Shown: in pieces, positions 42,794 to 52,445 of the stretch
How positions within the stretch are numbered: the stretch's first letter is position 1
How the letters are laid out: the number at the start of each line of letters is the position of its first letter
Assembly: GCF_021729845.1 (NCBI RefSeq)
Contig: NZ_CP063397.1
Span: 7,501 to 71,500, forward strand
Origin: Rhizobium sp. SL42
GTDB taxonomy: Bacteria > Pseudomonadota > Alphaproteobacteria > Rhizobiales > Rhizobiaceae
Length of the DNA stretch: 64,000 bases
Direction of reading: 5' to 3'
The notes under the pieces: generated by a model
Databases searched by the model: none
What the model saw: only the letters and a program-made list of their open reading frames with translations
Told to the model about the DNA's origin: nothing
Program-made: the position numbers and the translations under genes

Positions 42794-43720
42794 ATGCTGA
42801 CACATCAACGCCGTTTCCTGCCTTCGACCAGCGCGCTTGCCGCCTTCGATTCCGTTGCGAAGCTCGGGAGCTTCTCCGCCGCCGCCAGCGAACTCGCCCT
42901 GACGCAAGGCGCGATCAGTCGCCAGATCGGCTTGCTGGAGGACCAGCTTGGCGTCAAGTTGTTCGAACGCACCAATCGCGGCGTCGAATTGACTGCCATT
43001 GGCCGCAACTATGCCAAGGGCATTGGCGATGCGCTGGCGACCATCCGCACCCTCTCGCTGGAAGCAATGGCCACCCGCGACGACACCCATCTCAGGCTCG
43101 CCATCCTTCCAACCTTCGGTACCCGTTGGCTGATGCCGCGCATCCCTGACTTCCTGCAACGCAACCCCGCGGTCATCATCGACTTCGCCACGCGTATCGG
43201 TCAGTTCGAATTCGAGGGATCGGGCCTCGACGCCGCCATCCATATCGGAGAGCCGAACTGGCCCGGCACCGATTGCCAATTCCTGATGCAGGAAATGGTC
43301 GCACCTGTCTGCAGCCCCGCCTTTCTGGATCACAATCCGGTAAAGCGGCCGGAAGACCTTCTGGGCAAACCGCTGTTCGACATGGCCTCGCGCCCGCGCG
43401 CCTGGCAACAGTGGTTCGCAAGCCTCGACATCGCCGACGGACGGGGCGGCGGCATGCGTTTCGAGCAGTTTTCCAATGTGGTGCAGGCCTGCCTGGCCGG
43501 CCTCGGCATTGCCCTTGTTCCGACCTTCCTGATCGAGCCCGAACTCGCCGGCGGCCAGCTGGTGCGTGCCTGGAAACACGAAGTCAAAAGTGCCAGCGCC
43601 TATTATCTCGTTCGACCCTTGTCGAAGATGGCCTATGCACCGGCAAGTGCCTTTTCAGCATGGATTCTTGAACAGGCAAGGGAGTTTAGCGCAGCCCGCA
43701 ACGAGACGCAGAAGATCTAG
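42794..43720 (+). CDS. LysR-family regulator, probable GcdR (activator of gcdH)
   Basis: A 308-residue LysR regulator of the GcvA type with HTH at about residues 12-65 (LAAFDSVAKLGSFSAAASEL, GAISRQIGLLEDQLGVKLF) and a substrate-binding domain. It lies back-to-back with gcdH, so it probably activates it with glutarate or glutaryl-CoA as signal, like GcdR of Pseudomonas. It is a paralogue of the LysR gene at 24698-25597, which sits next to the amaAB-like genes; both begin with RRFLPS. The shared 98-base intergenic region contains TGCTCATGGCTGATGCA and GCATGAGTAAACA-type (minus-strand) elements that may form the binding region. Confidence 0.88.
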   Translation: MLTHQRRFLPSTSALAAFDSVAKLGSFSAAASELALTQGAISRQIGLLEDQLGVKLFERTNRGVELTAIGRNYAKGIGDALATIRTLSLEAMATRDDTHLRLAILPTFGTRWLMPRIPDFLQRNPAVIIDFATRIGQFEFEGSGLDAAIHIGEPNWPGTDCQFLMQEMVAPVCSPAFLDHNPVKRPEDLLGKPLFDMASRPRAWQQWFASLDIADGRGGGMRFEQFSNVVQACLAGLGIALVPTFLIEPELAGGQLVRAWKHEVKSASAYYLVRPLSKMAYAPASAFSAWILEQAREFSAARNETQKI

Positions 43721-43830
43721 GGACCTTTCCAGGTCACATCCCCGGACTGTAGCCTGTGCCGATTGACAAGCCACTGACATGGACCAAGAGTACTTTCGAA
43801 TAGGCTGGCAGAAGCCTTCGGGAGAGAACC

Positions 43831-46800
43831 ATGTTAAAGCACCTTGCAAAGGCCATCCTCGCGCTCGCACTGGGTATGGTTTTCCTTGCGCCGATGGCGG
43901 GCGCCCAGGACAGCCGCCGCATAGAAACCGTCCAGGACGGCGACTATTTCGGTTTTGACCTTCGCACGGAAAAGAACGTTTCTTTGGACGAATGCGAAGC
44001 GAGCTGCATTGCCGACGGTTCCTGCCGCGCCTTTACCTACAATCCCAAGGTACAATGGTGCTTTCTCAAGTCTGACTACGATCAACTGAACACATTCGTC
44101 GGCGCCATTGCCGGTCGCATCGTCGAAAACGTGGCCGAAGCCGATATCGGCGCCCCGCCCCGCCTGACATTCCTCTCGGAACAGCTCCTGACCGATGCAC
44201 GCGACCAGCGCGCCAACCTGACGCTGTCGGACGAACAGAGCGGCCTCGGTCGTGAAAGCCTGATCGATACGGCACGTGCGGCTTTCACCAGCGGCAATCT
44301 CGACGCGGCAATTTTCTCCCTGAAAGGCGCTCTGTCGATCGATCCCGACGACGCAGCAACCTGGCTCGAAATGGCCCGCTTCGCCAATTCCGTCACCGGC
44401 AACACCAGCTATTCCGGCGAAGCCGTGATGGCCTCGATCAACGGCTATCAGCTGACCCGTGGTGCTTCCGTACGCGCCGAAGCCTTGGCGTCGATGGCCA
44501 GAGGCCTCGACAACTCGGAAAACTACCGCGCCGCGATCAACGCATACAAAGCGAGCCTCGAACTCGAATCCAGCCCGGCGGTCCAGGCGGAACTCGGCGA
44601 GTTGCGCGCCCGCAAGGGATTTCGCGTCGTTGGCAACACGGTCGATTCCGACAGTGCCAATCCGCGTGTCTGCGTCGAATTCTCGGAGCAACTGGTCAAA
44701 CGCGGCGTCGACTATGCGCCTTTCGTGACGCTCGACGGCAAGGCGCCGAAAGCGCTCGAAGCCAAGAACAGCCAGATCTGCGTCGAAGGTCTTGAGCATG
44801 GCGGCCGCTACAAGCTCGCAATTCGCGCCGGCCTGCCCTCTTCCGTCGACGAAAGCCTGGACGCACCGGTCGAGCTTGATCTCTATGTTCGCGACCGCAC
44901 GGCTACCGTGCGCTTCACCGGTGACAGTTTCGTCTTACCATCCACGGCCCGTCGCGGCATCCCGCTGGTGTCGGTCAACAGCGACAGCGCCAAGCTCGAA
45001 CTCTTCCGTATTGGCGACCGCAACATCGCTCCGCTTCTGGCTGCTTCGCAGTTTCTCACCCAGCTCGACGGTTACGGCGCAAGCCGCGTGCGCGACGAGA
45101 CCGGCGAACTGGTCTGGCAGGGCACGGTCGACATCGCCAATGACATCAACAAGGAAGTCGTCACCAGCATTCCGATCGATGAGGCGCTGCCGACGCGCAA
45201 GCCCGGCATCTATGTGCTGACTGCCGTCTCACCCACCTCGACCAGCGAAGACTGGGATAGCCGCGCCACCCAGTGGTTCGTTGTCTCCGACATTGGCCTC
45301 TCGACCTTTGCCGGTACCGACGCCCTGCATGTCTTTGCCCGCTCGCTGGCATCCGCCGCGCCGCTTGAAGGGGTTGAACTGCAACTGATTGCCAAGAACA
45401 ACGAGATTCTGGCAACGGCGACGACCGATGCCGATGGCAAGGCGAGTTTCGATGCCGGCCTGATGCGCTCGGGCGCCGCCCTTGCGCCGGCCGTCATTGC
45501 CGCACGCAAGGGCGGTGACGACAACGTCTTTCTCGACATGACCCGCGCCGGCTTCGACCTCTCCGACCGGGGCGTCACCGGCCGCCCCGCCCCCGGCCCG
45601 GTGGACATCCTTTCCTGGACCGAGCGCGGCATCTATCGCCCCGGCGAAACCGTGCATGCGGCAGCGCTCGCCCGCGACACCCAGGCCGATGCGATCGGTG
45701 ACCTGCCGCTGACATTCGTCTTTTCTCGCCCCGACGGCGTCGAGTTTCGCCGCATGGCGGTGACCAGCGAAACCCTGGGTGGCTACGCCGTGGATCTGCC
45801 GCTGTTGGCAAACTCCATGCGAGGCACCTGGACGGTTGCGATCCACACCGATCCGAAAAAGACTGCGATCGCGCAATCGTCCTTCCTGGTCGATGACTTT
45901 GTTCCGGATCGCCTGGATTTCGACATGACCAGCGAAGCCAAGAGCGTTGCGCCTGATGAGACTTTCACTGTCTCTGTCGATGGGAAATATCTCTACGGCG
46001 CTCCGGCAGCGGGCCTTGGCTTGGAAGGCGAAATAAATATCCGCCCGACCAGCAGCAACCCGGCCTATGAGCGCTACGTCTTCGGCCTGTCCGATGAGGA
46101 AGAGGCTGAGGATGTTCGTATCCCGCTGGAAGACCTGGAACCGCTCGATGATGATGGCAAGACCGACATTGACGTAGCCGTGTCCGATCTGCCGTCAACC
46201 ACCAGGATGCTCAACGCTGAAGTGGTTCTGCGCCTGCGCGAAGGCGGCGGCCGGGCTGTCGAGCGCAAGCTTACTATGCCAGTCCAGTCGGCAACGGCCC
46301 TGATCGGCATCAAGCCGGAATTCACCGGCGAACTTGCGGAGAACACCAACGCGCAGTTCAATCTGATTGCCGTTGGTCCCGATGGCCAGAAACAGGCCAT
46401 GCCCGGAGCCCACTGGAAGCTGGTCAAGCTCGAGCAGAATTACCAATGGTATCGCGAGGGCTCGTCCTGGCGATATGAGCCGATCACCACGACCACGCAG
46501 GTCGCCGATGGCACGATCGACATCGCCGCCGAGGGCACCGCCCTTTCCGTTCCTGTCGCTTGGGGTCGTCATCGTCTCGAGGTCGAGCAGGCAGGCGCAA
46601 ATGGTGCGGCCTCCAGCACCCAATTCGATGCCGGTTGGTTTGTCTCGGCAAGCTCCACCGAGACCCCGGACGCCCTGGAAATCGGCCTCGATAAGCAAAA
46701 CTACAGGGTCGGCGACACAGCCAGGCTCAAGATCTCGCCACGCTTTGCCGGCCAGGTCCTGGTAACCATCGGCACCGATAGCCTCGTCACGTCGCAGACG

Positions 46801-49284
46801 GCCGATGTTCCGGCGGGTGGTACGGAAATCGAGGTGCCGGTGACCGCCGATTTTGGCGCTGGTTCCTATGTCACTGCCACGCTGTTTCGTCCCGGTGACG
46901 CCGAGGAAAGCCGCATGCCCGCCCGCGCCATCGGCATTACCTGGCTAACCGTCGATCCCGGCAGTGAAAAGCTTGCATTGACGCTGACACCGCCGGCAAA
47001 GACCCTGCCCCGCCAACCGCTGGAAATTCCCATCGAGGTTGCCGGCGCCGGCATCGGCGAAGAAGCCTATGTGATGGTGTCGGCCGTCGACGTCGGCATC
47101 CTTAACCTGACGCGCTACGAGACGCCCGATCCGGAAACCTACTATTTCGGCCAGCGCCGTCTCGGCCTTGAACTGCGTGACCTCTACGGTCGGCTGATCG
47201 ACGGCTCGCTTGGCGCGACGGGTCGGTTGCGCATGGGCGGCGATGGAGGACAGGTTGCCCTGTCCGGCAATCCGCCGCGTGAAAAGCTGGTCGCGTTCTT
47301 CTCCGGTCCGGTGAAGCTCGGCGCCGACGGCAAGGCGGTTGTCTCCTTCGACATCCCGCAGTTCAACGGCACAGCCCGTGTCATGGCGGTCGCATGGTCG
47401 AAGACCGGGGTCGGCCATGCCGAAACGGATGTCGTGATCCGTGATCCGGTCGTCGTCACCGCCAGCATGCCGAAATTCCTTGCGCCCGGAGACGATGCCA
47501 ACCTGCGTCTCGACATCGCCGCAACCGATGCCCCGACCGGCAACTACACGCTGGCCATCAGCAGCAACGACGCCGTCGAAGTTGATCCATCCGGGGCGAC
47601 GCAACAGATTGCGCTGACTGCCGGCGAGACCAGCACCGTGGTCATCCCGCTGACGGCGGCAACCACGGGACAGGGTCAGCTCGACATTGCGCTGTCCGGC
47701 GCCGACGGTGTTGCCGTCAGCCAGTCGCTTGACCTGACCGTACGCCCCTCGACCTTGCCGATCACCGAGCGCCAGGTCGTGGCACTTGCCCCCGGCCAGA
47801 GCCTGACGGTCAGCGGCGATCTGCTCGCCGACAGCATCCTGCAGGGTGCGTCCGTCAGCCTCAACGTCTCGCGTGCCAGCTTCGACGTGCCGGCGCTCTT
47901 GATGGCACTCGACCGCTATCCCTATGGCTGCGCCGAGCAGACGACCAGCCGTGCCCTGCCCCTGCTCTATTTCGACGAACTGGCCAAGCTTTCCGGCCTG
48001 CCGGAAGACGAGGCGATCAGCAAGCGCGTGCAGGATGCGATCTACCGCGTGCTCGCCTACCAGTCGTCCAGCGGCTCCTTCGGCCTGTGGGCACCGGGCT
48101 CTGAAAGCCTCTGGCTCGACGCCTATGTCACCGATTTCCTCACCCGCGCCCGCGAAAAGAAGTACGACGTGCCGGAAGAAGCCCTGGTTCAGGCACTGCA
48201 GAACCTGCAGAACCGCATCGCCTATGACACAGACATCAAGAGCCGGGGCAACGAGATCGCCTATTCGCTCTACGTGCTGGCCCGCAATCGTAAGGCGTCA
48301 TTGAGCGACCTGCGCTACTATGCCGACACGATGCTGCAGGACTTCCCGACCCCTTTGTCCAAGGCGCATCTGGCCGCCGCATTGTCGCTCTATGGTGACG
48401 CAGAGCGCTCCAGCAGCACCTTCCTCGAAGCAGCCGGCATGTCGGAACAGGCGAGGATCTCCAAGGTCAGCTTCGTCCGCTCGGACTACGGCTCGCAGCT
48501 GCGCGACAGCGCCGGTGTTCTGGCCCTTGCCGCTGAAAGCCGTCCGGTTCCGCCGGTTGTGCCTGTCCTCGCCAAGCTCGTGGCCGATGAATGGAACGAG
48601 AAGCAGGTACTCAGCACACAGGAGCAAACCTGGATGTTGCTCGCGGCGCGCGCGCTGCAGCAGGACGACGCCGGTCTGGAACTTGAGGTCAACGGCGGTG
48701 CCCGCGATGGTGCCTATGCGGCGACAATGCCGGGTGAAGCGCTTCTGCAATCGCCGGTGACGCTGACCAACCGCAGCAATGATCCGGTCAGTGCCGCAAT
48801 CACCACGGTCGCGGCTCCCTTCGAGGCTCCGGCGGCGGGCGGAAACGGCTTCGACATCACGCGAACCTACTACACGCTGGATGGTGAGGAAGCCAACATC
48901 ACCGAAACACAGCAGAACGCGCGCTATGTCGTTGTCCTGACCGTCACGGAATCGGATGACTGGCCGGCCCAGCTGCTGGTCACCGACCTGCTGCCGGCAG
49001 GTTTCGAGATCGACAATCCAAGTCTCGTCGACAGCGCAACACTCGCCAATTTCGAATGGATCGGGCAAACCCAGGCTGCCCATCTCGAATTTCGCAGCGA
49101 TCGCTTCGTCGCGGCACTGGACCGCCAGGCCGAAGACAACAGCGAAATCACCCTCGCTTACGTCGTGCGCGCTGTATCGCCAGGCACATTCGCACTCCCG
49201 GCGGCCTCGGTCGAGGACATGTATCGCCCCCAGTTGTCGGCGCGCACGGCGGCCGGTAACATGAGCGTATCCGCGGCCGAGTGA
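43831..49284 (+). CDS. Bacterial alpha-2-macroglobulin with N-terminal PAN/Apple and TPR-like regions
   Basis: A 1817-residue periplasmic protein of the bacterial alpha-2-macroglobulin family, thought to trap foreign proteases. It starts with a Sec signal (cleavage after AGA near residue 25) without a lipobox Cys, unlike lipoprotein YfhM of E. coli. Residues about 35-95 form a small Cys-rich PAN/Apple domain (LDECEASCIADGSCRAFTYNP), residues about 140-270 look like TPR helices, and then come many MG beta domains. The thioester motif is intact: C1367-A-E-Q1370 in YPYGCAEQTTSR. It is followed, with a one-base overlap, by penicillin-binding protein 1C, the usual partner, which suggests cell-wall defence and repair. 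Confidence 0.92.
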   Translation: MLKHLAKAILALALGMVFLAPMAGAQDSRRIETVQDGDYFGFDLRTEKNVSLDECEASCIADGSCRAFTYNPKVQWCFLKSDYDQLNTFVGAIAGRIVENVAEADIGAPPRLTFLSEQLLTDARDQRANLTLSDEQSGLGRESLIDTARAAFTSGNLDAAIFSLKGALSIDPDDAATWLEMARFANSVTGNTSYSGEAVMASINGYQLTRGASVRAEALASMARGLDNSENYRAAINAYKASLELESSPAVQAELGELRARKGFRVVGNTVDSDSANPRVCVEFSEQLVKRGVDYAPFVTLDGKAPKALEAKNSQICVEGLEHGGRYKLAIRAGLPSSVDESLDAPVELDLYVRDRTATVRFTGDSFVLPSTARRGIPLVSVNSDSAKLELFRIGDRNIAPLLAASQFLTQLDGYGASRVRDETGELVWQGTVDIANDINKEVVTSIPIDEALPTRKPGIYVLTAVSPTSTSEDWDSRATQWFVVSDIGLSTFAGTDALHVFARSLASAAPLEGVELQLIAKNNEILATATTDADGKASFDAGLMRSGAALAPAVIAARKGGDDNVFLDMTRAGFDLSDRGVTGRPAPGPVDILSWTERGIYRPGETVHAAALARDTQADAIGDLPLTFVFSRPDGVEFRRMAVTSETLGGYAVDLPLLANSMRGTWTVAIHTDPKKTAIAQSSFLVDDFVPDRLDFDMTSEAKSVAPDETFTVSVDGKYLYGAPAAGLGLEGEINIRPTSSNPAYERYVFGLSDEEEAEDVRIPLEDLEPLDDDGKTDIDVAVSDLPSTTRMLNAEVVLRLREGGGRAVERKLTMPVQSATALIGIKPEFTGELAENTNAQFNLIAVGPDGQKQAMPGAHWKLVKLEQNYQWYREGSSWRYEPITTTTQVADGTIDIAAEGTALSVPVAWGRHRLEVEQAGANGAASSTQFDAGWFVSASSTETPDALEIGLDKQNYRVGDTARLKISPRFAGQVLVTIGTDSLVTSQTADVPAGGTEIEVPVTADFGAGSYVTATLFRPGDAEESRMPARAIGITWLTVDPGSEKLALTLTPPAKTLPRQPLEIPIEVAGAGIGEEAYVMVSAVDVGILNLTRYETPDPETYYFGQRRLGLELRDLYGRLIDGSLGATGRLRMGGDGGQVALSGNPPREKLVAFFSGPVKLGADGKAVVSFDIPQFNGTARVMAVAWSKTGVGHAETDVVIRDPVVVTASMPKFLAPGDDANLRLDIAATDAPTGNYTLAISSNDAVEVDPSGATQQIALTAGETSTVVIPLTAATTGQGQLDIALSGADGVAVSQSLDLTVRPSTLPITERQVVALAPGQSLTVSGDLLADSILQGASVSLNVSRASFDVPALLMALDRYPYGCAEQTTSRALPLLYFDELAKLSGLPEDEAISKRVQDAIYRVLAYQSSSGSFGLWAPGSESLWLDAYVTDFLTRAREKKYDVPEEALVQALQNLQNRIAYDTDIKSRGNEIAYSLYVLARNRKASLSDLRYYADTMLQDFPTPLSKAHLAAALSLYGDAERSSSTFLEAAGMSEQARISKVSFVRSDYGSQLRDSAGVLALAAESRPVPPVVPVLAKLVADEWNEKQVLSTQEQTWMLLAARALQQDDAGLELEVNGGARDGAYAATMPGEALLQSPVTLTNRSNDPVSAAITTVAAPFEAPAAGGNGFDITRTYYTLDGEEANITETQQNARYVVVLTVTESDDWPAQLLVTDLLPAGFEIDNPSLVDSATLANFEWIGQTQAAHLEFRSDRFVAALDRQAEDNSEITLAYVVRAVSPGTFALPAASVEDMYRPQLSARTAAGNMSVSAAE

Positions 49285-51371
49285 TGCCCGGCTGGCGCGC
49301 CCTGATCGGAGCAGCGGCCATGACCGTCAGCATGACGGCCATGGCCCTCTTCGTGCTCGACACAGCCGACCATTACTATCCGCCACCGATCGGTACGGCC
49401 CGCCTCGTGTCCACCGAAATCCTCGATCGCAACGGCGAATTGCTGCGTGCCTTTGCCACCCGGGATGGCCTCTGGCGACTGAAGACCACAACCGAAGACG
49501 TCGATCCTGCATTGATCCGGATGCTGCTTGCCTATGAGGACCGTCGTTTCGAAAGCCATGCCGGCGTGGACCCGTTGGCGCTCGGCCGCGCAGCCTGGCA
49601 ATTGCTGACCAATGGACGGGTCGTATCCGGCGCCTCGACGCTGTCCATGCAGGTCGCACGCCTGATCGAGCCCCGTCGCGAACGCTCGCTGACGGCAAAG
49701 GTGATCCAGATTGCCCGCGCCCTGCAATTGGAACGGCGTCTGTCGAAACAGCAGATCCTCGATCTATACCTGACTCACGCTCCCTACGGCGGCAACCTTG
49801 AGGGCGTGCGTGCCGCAAGCCTTGCCTGGTTCGGCAAGGAGCCGAAACGCCTGACGACAGCGGAAGCGGCACTTCTTGTCGCCCTGCCACAACTTCCCGA
49901 ACGCCGACGACCGGATCGTTTCCCGGATCAGGCCTTGAAGGCCCGCGCACGTGTCCTTGATCGAGCCGCCGATGCGAAGGCGCTCGACCAAAATGAAATC
50001 GCCCTTGCCGCCAGTGCCGAACTGCCGCGACAGCGCAGGCAACTTCCGGCCTTTGCCGCTCACCTCGCAGAAGCCGCGCGCCGCAAGGCGCCACAGGCAG
50101 AAAGGCACCAGACGACGATCCTGCGCCCCGTTCAGGCCAAGCTTGAGCAGGTGGCACTCAAGGCGGTCCGCGAACTCGATCCGAAGGTCTCGCTCGCTTT
50201 GCTGATGGCAGACGCCACCACCGGCGAGATCGTTGCCGAAGTCGGTGCCGCCAGCTATTTCGACGCCAGCCGGTCCGGCTGGATCGACATGACCCGCGCC
50301 CAGCGCTCGCCCGGCTCGACATTGAAACCCTTCATCTACGGCCTAGCCTTCGAGCAAGGTCTGGTGGCGCAGGAAACGATTGTCGAAGACCGCCCTGCAG
50401 ATTTCTTCGGCTACCGCCCCAAGAATTTCGACATGCACTACCAGGGCGACGTCAGCATCCGCCAGGCCCTGCAATTGTCGCTGAACGTTCCAGCCGTGCG
50501 CCTGCTGGACGGTGTCGGCCCCTCGCGACTGATGGTGCGCATGCGCCGTGCGGAAGTCAGGCCGCTGCTGCCGCCGAATGAGGCGCCCGGCTTGGCAATC
50601 GCCCTTGGCGGCGTGGGCATTGCCTTGAAGGACCTCGTCCAGCTCTATGCCGGTCTCGCCAATCGCGATCAGCCGGTGCAACTGGGCGACGGGATCCGCG
50701 AGCAACCCGCCTTGCTGGAAAACCAGCCGCTGTTCGAACCGATGGCGGCGTGGAATATTGCCGACATCCTTGGTGCCGTCCTGCCGCCGGCCGGCAGTCC
50801 ACCGGCCGGCATCGCCTACAAGACCGGCACCAGTTACGGATACCGTGACGCCTGGTCGGTCGGCTATGACGGAAAATACGTCCTGGGCGTCTGGATCGGC
50901 CGCCCCGACAATGCCGCCGTCCCCGGGATCTCCGGCTATGCCACCGCCGCACCGGTTCTCTTTGAAGCCTTTGCCAAGTCGGGTCTTGCCGGCACTCCCT
51001 TGCCCCGCGCACCCGCTGGCGCAGCCCGCCTCGCCCAATCCGACTTGCCGGTCAGCCTGCGCCGCTTCTCGACAGGGACGAACGGACTGGTTGCCACCTC
51101 AACCCGCGAGCGACCGCCACAGATCATCTATCCGCCGGAAGGCGCCCAGATCGAACTCGGCAAGGATGCAAGTGGTGCTTTCCTACCGCTGATCGTCAAG
51201 ATGCAGGCCGGACGCGCACCTTTTCGCTGGCTGGCCAATGGCAAGCCAATGGAAGCATCGACGCGCCGCCGCACGGGCGCATGGCAACCGGAAGGCACCG
51301 GACAATCCACCCTGACCGTCATCGATGCCGATGGTCGAGCAGCCAGCGTCAATATCTTCATTCGCTCATAG
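49284..51371 (+). CDS. pbpC: Penicillin-binding protein 1C
   Basis: A 695-residue bifunctional class A PBP. An N-terminal membrane anchor (about residues 3-27) leads to a glycosyltransferase domain with the catalytic Glu in AYEDRRFESHAGVDPLALGR and SGASTLSMQVARLIEP. The transpeptidase domain has the Ser/Lys of RSPGSTLKPFIYG (S345, K348), SLN in QLSLNVPAVRLLD, and KTGTS. The C-terminal 90 residues form the BiPBP_C domain. Its ATG overlaps the stop of the alpha-2-macroglobulin gene (TGATG); a GTG one codon earlier is also possible. All active-site motifs are intact. Confidence 0.94.
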   Translation: MPGWRALIGAAAMTVSMTAMALFVLDTADHYYPPPIGTARLVSTEILDRNGELLRAFATRDGLWRLKTTTEDVDPALIRMLLAYEDRRFESHAGVDPLALGRAAWQLLTNGRVVSGASTLSMQVARLIEPRRERSLTAKVIQIARALQLERRLSKQQILDLYLTHAPYGGNLEGVRAASLAWFGKEPKRLTTAEAALLVALPQLPERRRPDRFPDQALKARARVLDRAADAKALDQNEIALAASAELPRQRRQLPAFAAHLAEAARRKAPQAERHQTTILRPVQAKLEQVALKAVRELDPKVSLALLMADATTGEIVAEVGAASYFDASRSGWIDMTRAQRSPGSTLKPFIYGLAFEQGLVAQETIVEDRPADFFGYRPKNFDMHYQGDVSIRQALQLSLNVPAVRLLDGVGPSRLMVRMRRAEVRPLLPPNEAPGLAIALGGVGIALKDLVQLYAGLANRDQPVQLGDGIREQPALLENQPLFEPMAAWNIADILGAVLPPAGSPPAGIAYKTGTSYGYRDAWSVGYDGKYVLGVWIGRPDNAAVPGISGYATAAPVLFEAFAKSGLAGTPLPRAPAGAARLAQSDLPVSLRRFSTGTNGLVATSTRERPPQIIYPPEGAQIELGKDASGAFLPLIVKMQAGRAPFRWLANGKPMEASTRRRTGAWQPEGTGQSTLTVIDADGRAASVNIFIRS

Positions 51372-51440
51372 GCGACTGATCCAGCCCCGTTCTGAAAGCG
51401 TAACGTTTTCATGCAGCCGGTTCGGACGGGAGATCATCTG

Positions 51441-51842
51441 ATGCAAGGCACAATCAGAACATCCATCATGACAATCGCAGCCCTGACGCTTGGCACCTTC
51501 AGCGCCTTGGCCAACGAGCGCTTCACCGCAGCCGATATCCGCGACGACATCATCGGCAAGCGTATCTATCTCGCCGTACCGATGGGCGGCGAATTTCCGC
51601 TGAACTACAGGTCCAATGGACAGGTTGACGGGACTGGAGAAGCCTTGGGCCTTGGCCGCTTCGCCAAGCCGAAAGACACCGGGAAATGGTGGATCGATGG
51701 CGACCGCCTCTGCCAGCAGTTCACCAGCTGGTACAAGGGAGCGCCCATGTGCTTCGAGCTGCAACGGATCGACGACACGCAGCTGAAGTGGACGAGAGAC
51801 AACGGCGAGACCGGAACGGCCCGGATCGGAAACGAGATCTAA
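51441..51842 (+). CDS. Small secreted protein of unknown function (DUF995-like)
   Basis: A 133-residue protein with a Sec signal peptide (TSIMTIAALTLGTFSALA, cleavage before NERF). The mature part is a small beta-rich domain with IIGKRIYLAVPMGGEFPLNYR, GKWWIDGDRLCQQFTSWYKG and MCFELQ; the two Cys (LCQQ and MCFE) may form a disulfide. The layout (IGKTI... then W-x-x-x-G-x-x-C) resembles DUF995-type periplasmic proteins, with modest certainty. GGAG sits eight bases before the ATG at 51441; the longer frame from 51411 lacks a site and spoils the signal. Downstream of pbpC but 69 bases away. Confidence 0.7.
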   Translation: MQGTIRTSIMTIAALTLGTFSALANERFTAADIRDDIIGKRIYLAVPMGGEFPLNYRSNGQVDGTGEALGLGRFAKPKDTGKWWIDGDRLCQQFTSWYKGAPMCFELQRIDDTQLKWTRDNGETGTARIGNEI

Positions 51843-51869
51843 CGCCACCCGACTAACGGCATCCGTGTT

Positions 51870-51897
51870 TTGACATCGGCTCCTGGCATTCTATCCT
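51870..51897 (+). promoter_or_regulatory. Sigma-70-type promoter before osmC
   Basis: TTGACA at 51870-51875 and TATCCT at 51892-51897 with a 16-base spacer, about 30 bases before the GTG start of the OsmC gene. The -35 is perfect and the -10 has four of six consensus bases. Confidence 0.5.
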
Positions 51898-51926
51898 GAC
51901 GTCACGACGAAACTCGGAGTGATCAG

Positions 51927-52343
51927 GTGTCAGGACTGAAGACGCGACCGGTCGGTGCGACCGCAACACTTGGCAGAACCGGCTACCCGCACCTCGTATC
52001 CGACACCGGCGGTACGCTCGAAATCGCCACGGGGGCATCCCAACCGGGCTTTAATCCCATTGACCTGCTACACGCCGCCTTGGCCGCATGTCTGACCATG
52101 AGCGCACGCATTGCAGTGCGCGAGCTTGGTCTGGCGGATAGTCTCAGTGAAGTCGTGGCCAGGGTAACGGGGGACAAGGCAAAGGATGGGCCTTCCCGTA
52201 TTGCGCGCTTTCACGTCAACATGCATTTCAAAGGCACTCTCACGCCACAACAACAGTCGGCTGTAGTCCATCGCGCCGAAGAGATCTGCACCGTCAGCAA
52301 CAGTCTTGCATCAAGACCGGTGATCGAGATCGGCGAATTCTAG
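51927..52343 (+). CDS. OsmC-family peroxidase-like protein
   Basis: A 138-residue OsmC/Ohr-fold protein. The two catalytic-type cysteines are present in NPIDLLHAALAACLTMSARIA and AEEICTVSNSLAS. OsmC proteins reduce organic or lipid hydroperoxides using lipoylated partners. It lacks the extended N-terminus of Ohr and is closer to the YhfA/OsmC-like general group. The GTG at 51927 has GGAG at 51916-51919. A sigma-70-type promoter lies directly upstream, so it is probably its own transcription unit. A repeat with a hairpin follows the stop. Confidence 0.85.
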   Translation: MSGLKTRPVGATATLGRTGYPHLVSDTGGTLEIATGASQPGFNPIDLLHAALAACLTMSARIAVRELGLADSLSEVVARVTGDKAKDGPSRIARFHVNMHFKGTLTPQQQSAVVHRAEEICTVSNSLASRPVIEIGEF

Positions 52344-52445
52344 AGCAACTCCAGCAAAAGTGGGAACCGGTTTTGCGTCCGGAATTGCGTGAAAACAAAG
52401 AGATAGAGCATTAAAGGCGACTCCGTTCTCGCCGAAAATGCTCTA
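52344..52445. repeat. Rhizobial intergenic repeat with terminal hairpin
   Basis: The stretch after osmC contains AGCAACTCCAGCAAAAGTGG, AACCGGTTTTGCGTCCGGAA and GTGAAAACAAAGAGATAGAG, phrases I recognise from a repeat family scattered through Rhizobium/Agrobacterium genomes. It ends with a long hairpin: TAGAGCATT (52404-52412) with AATGCTCTA (52437-52445), and an inner GGCGA/TCGCC stem. The hairpin overlaps the stop codon of the convergent DUF1810 gene and may act as terminator. Confidence 0.7.

Noticed and set aside
43763..43796. TTGACA before the alpha-2-macroglobulin gene as a promoter
   Set aside because: The only plausible -10 (TACTTT) is 22 bases away, too far for a normal spacer.
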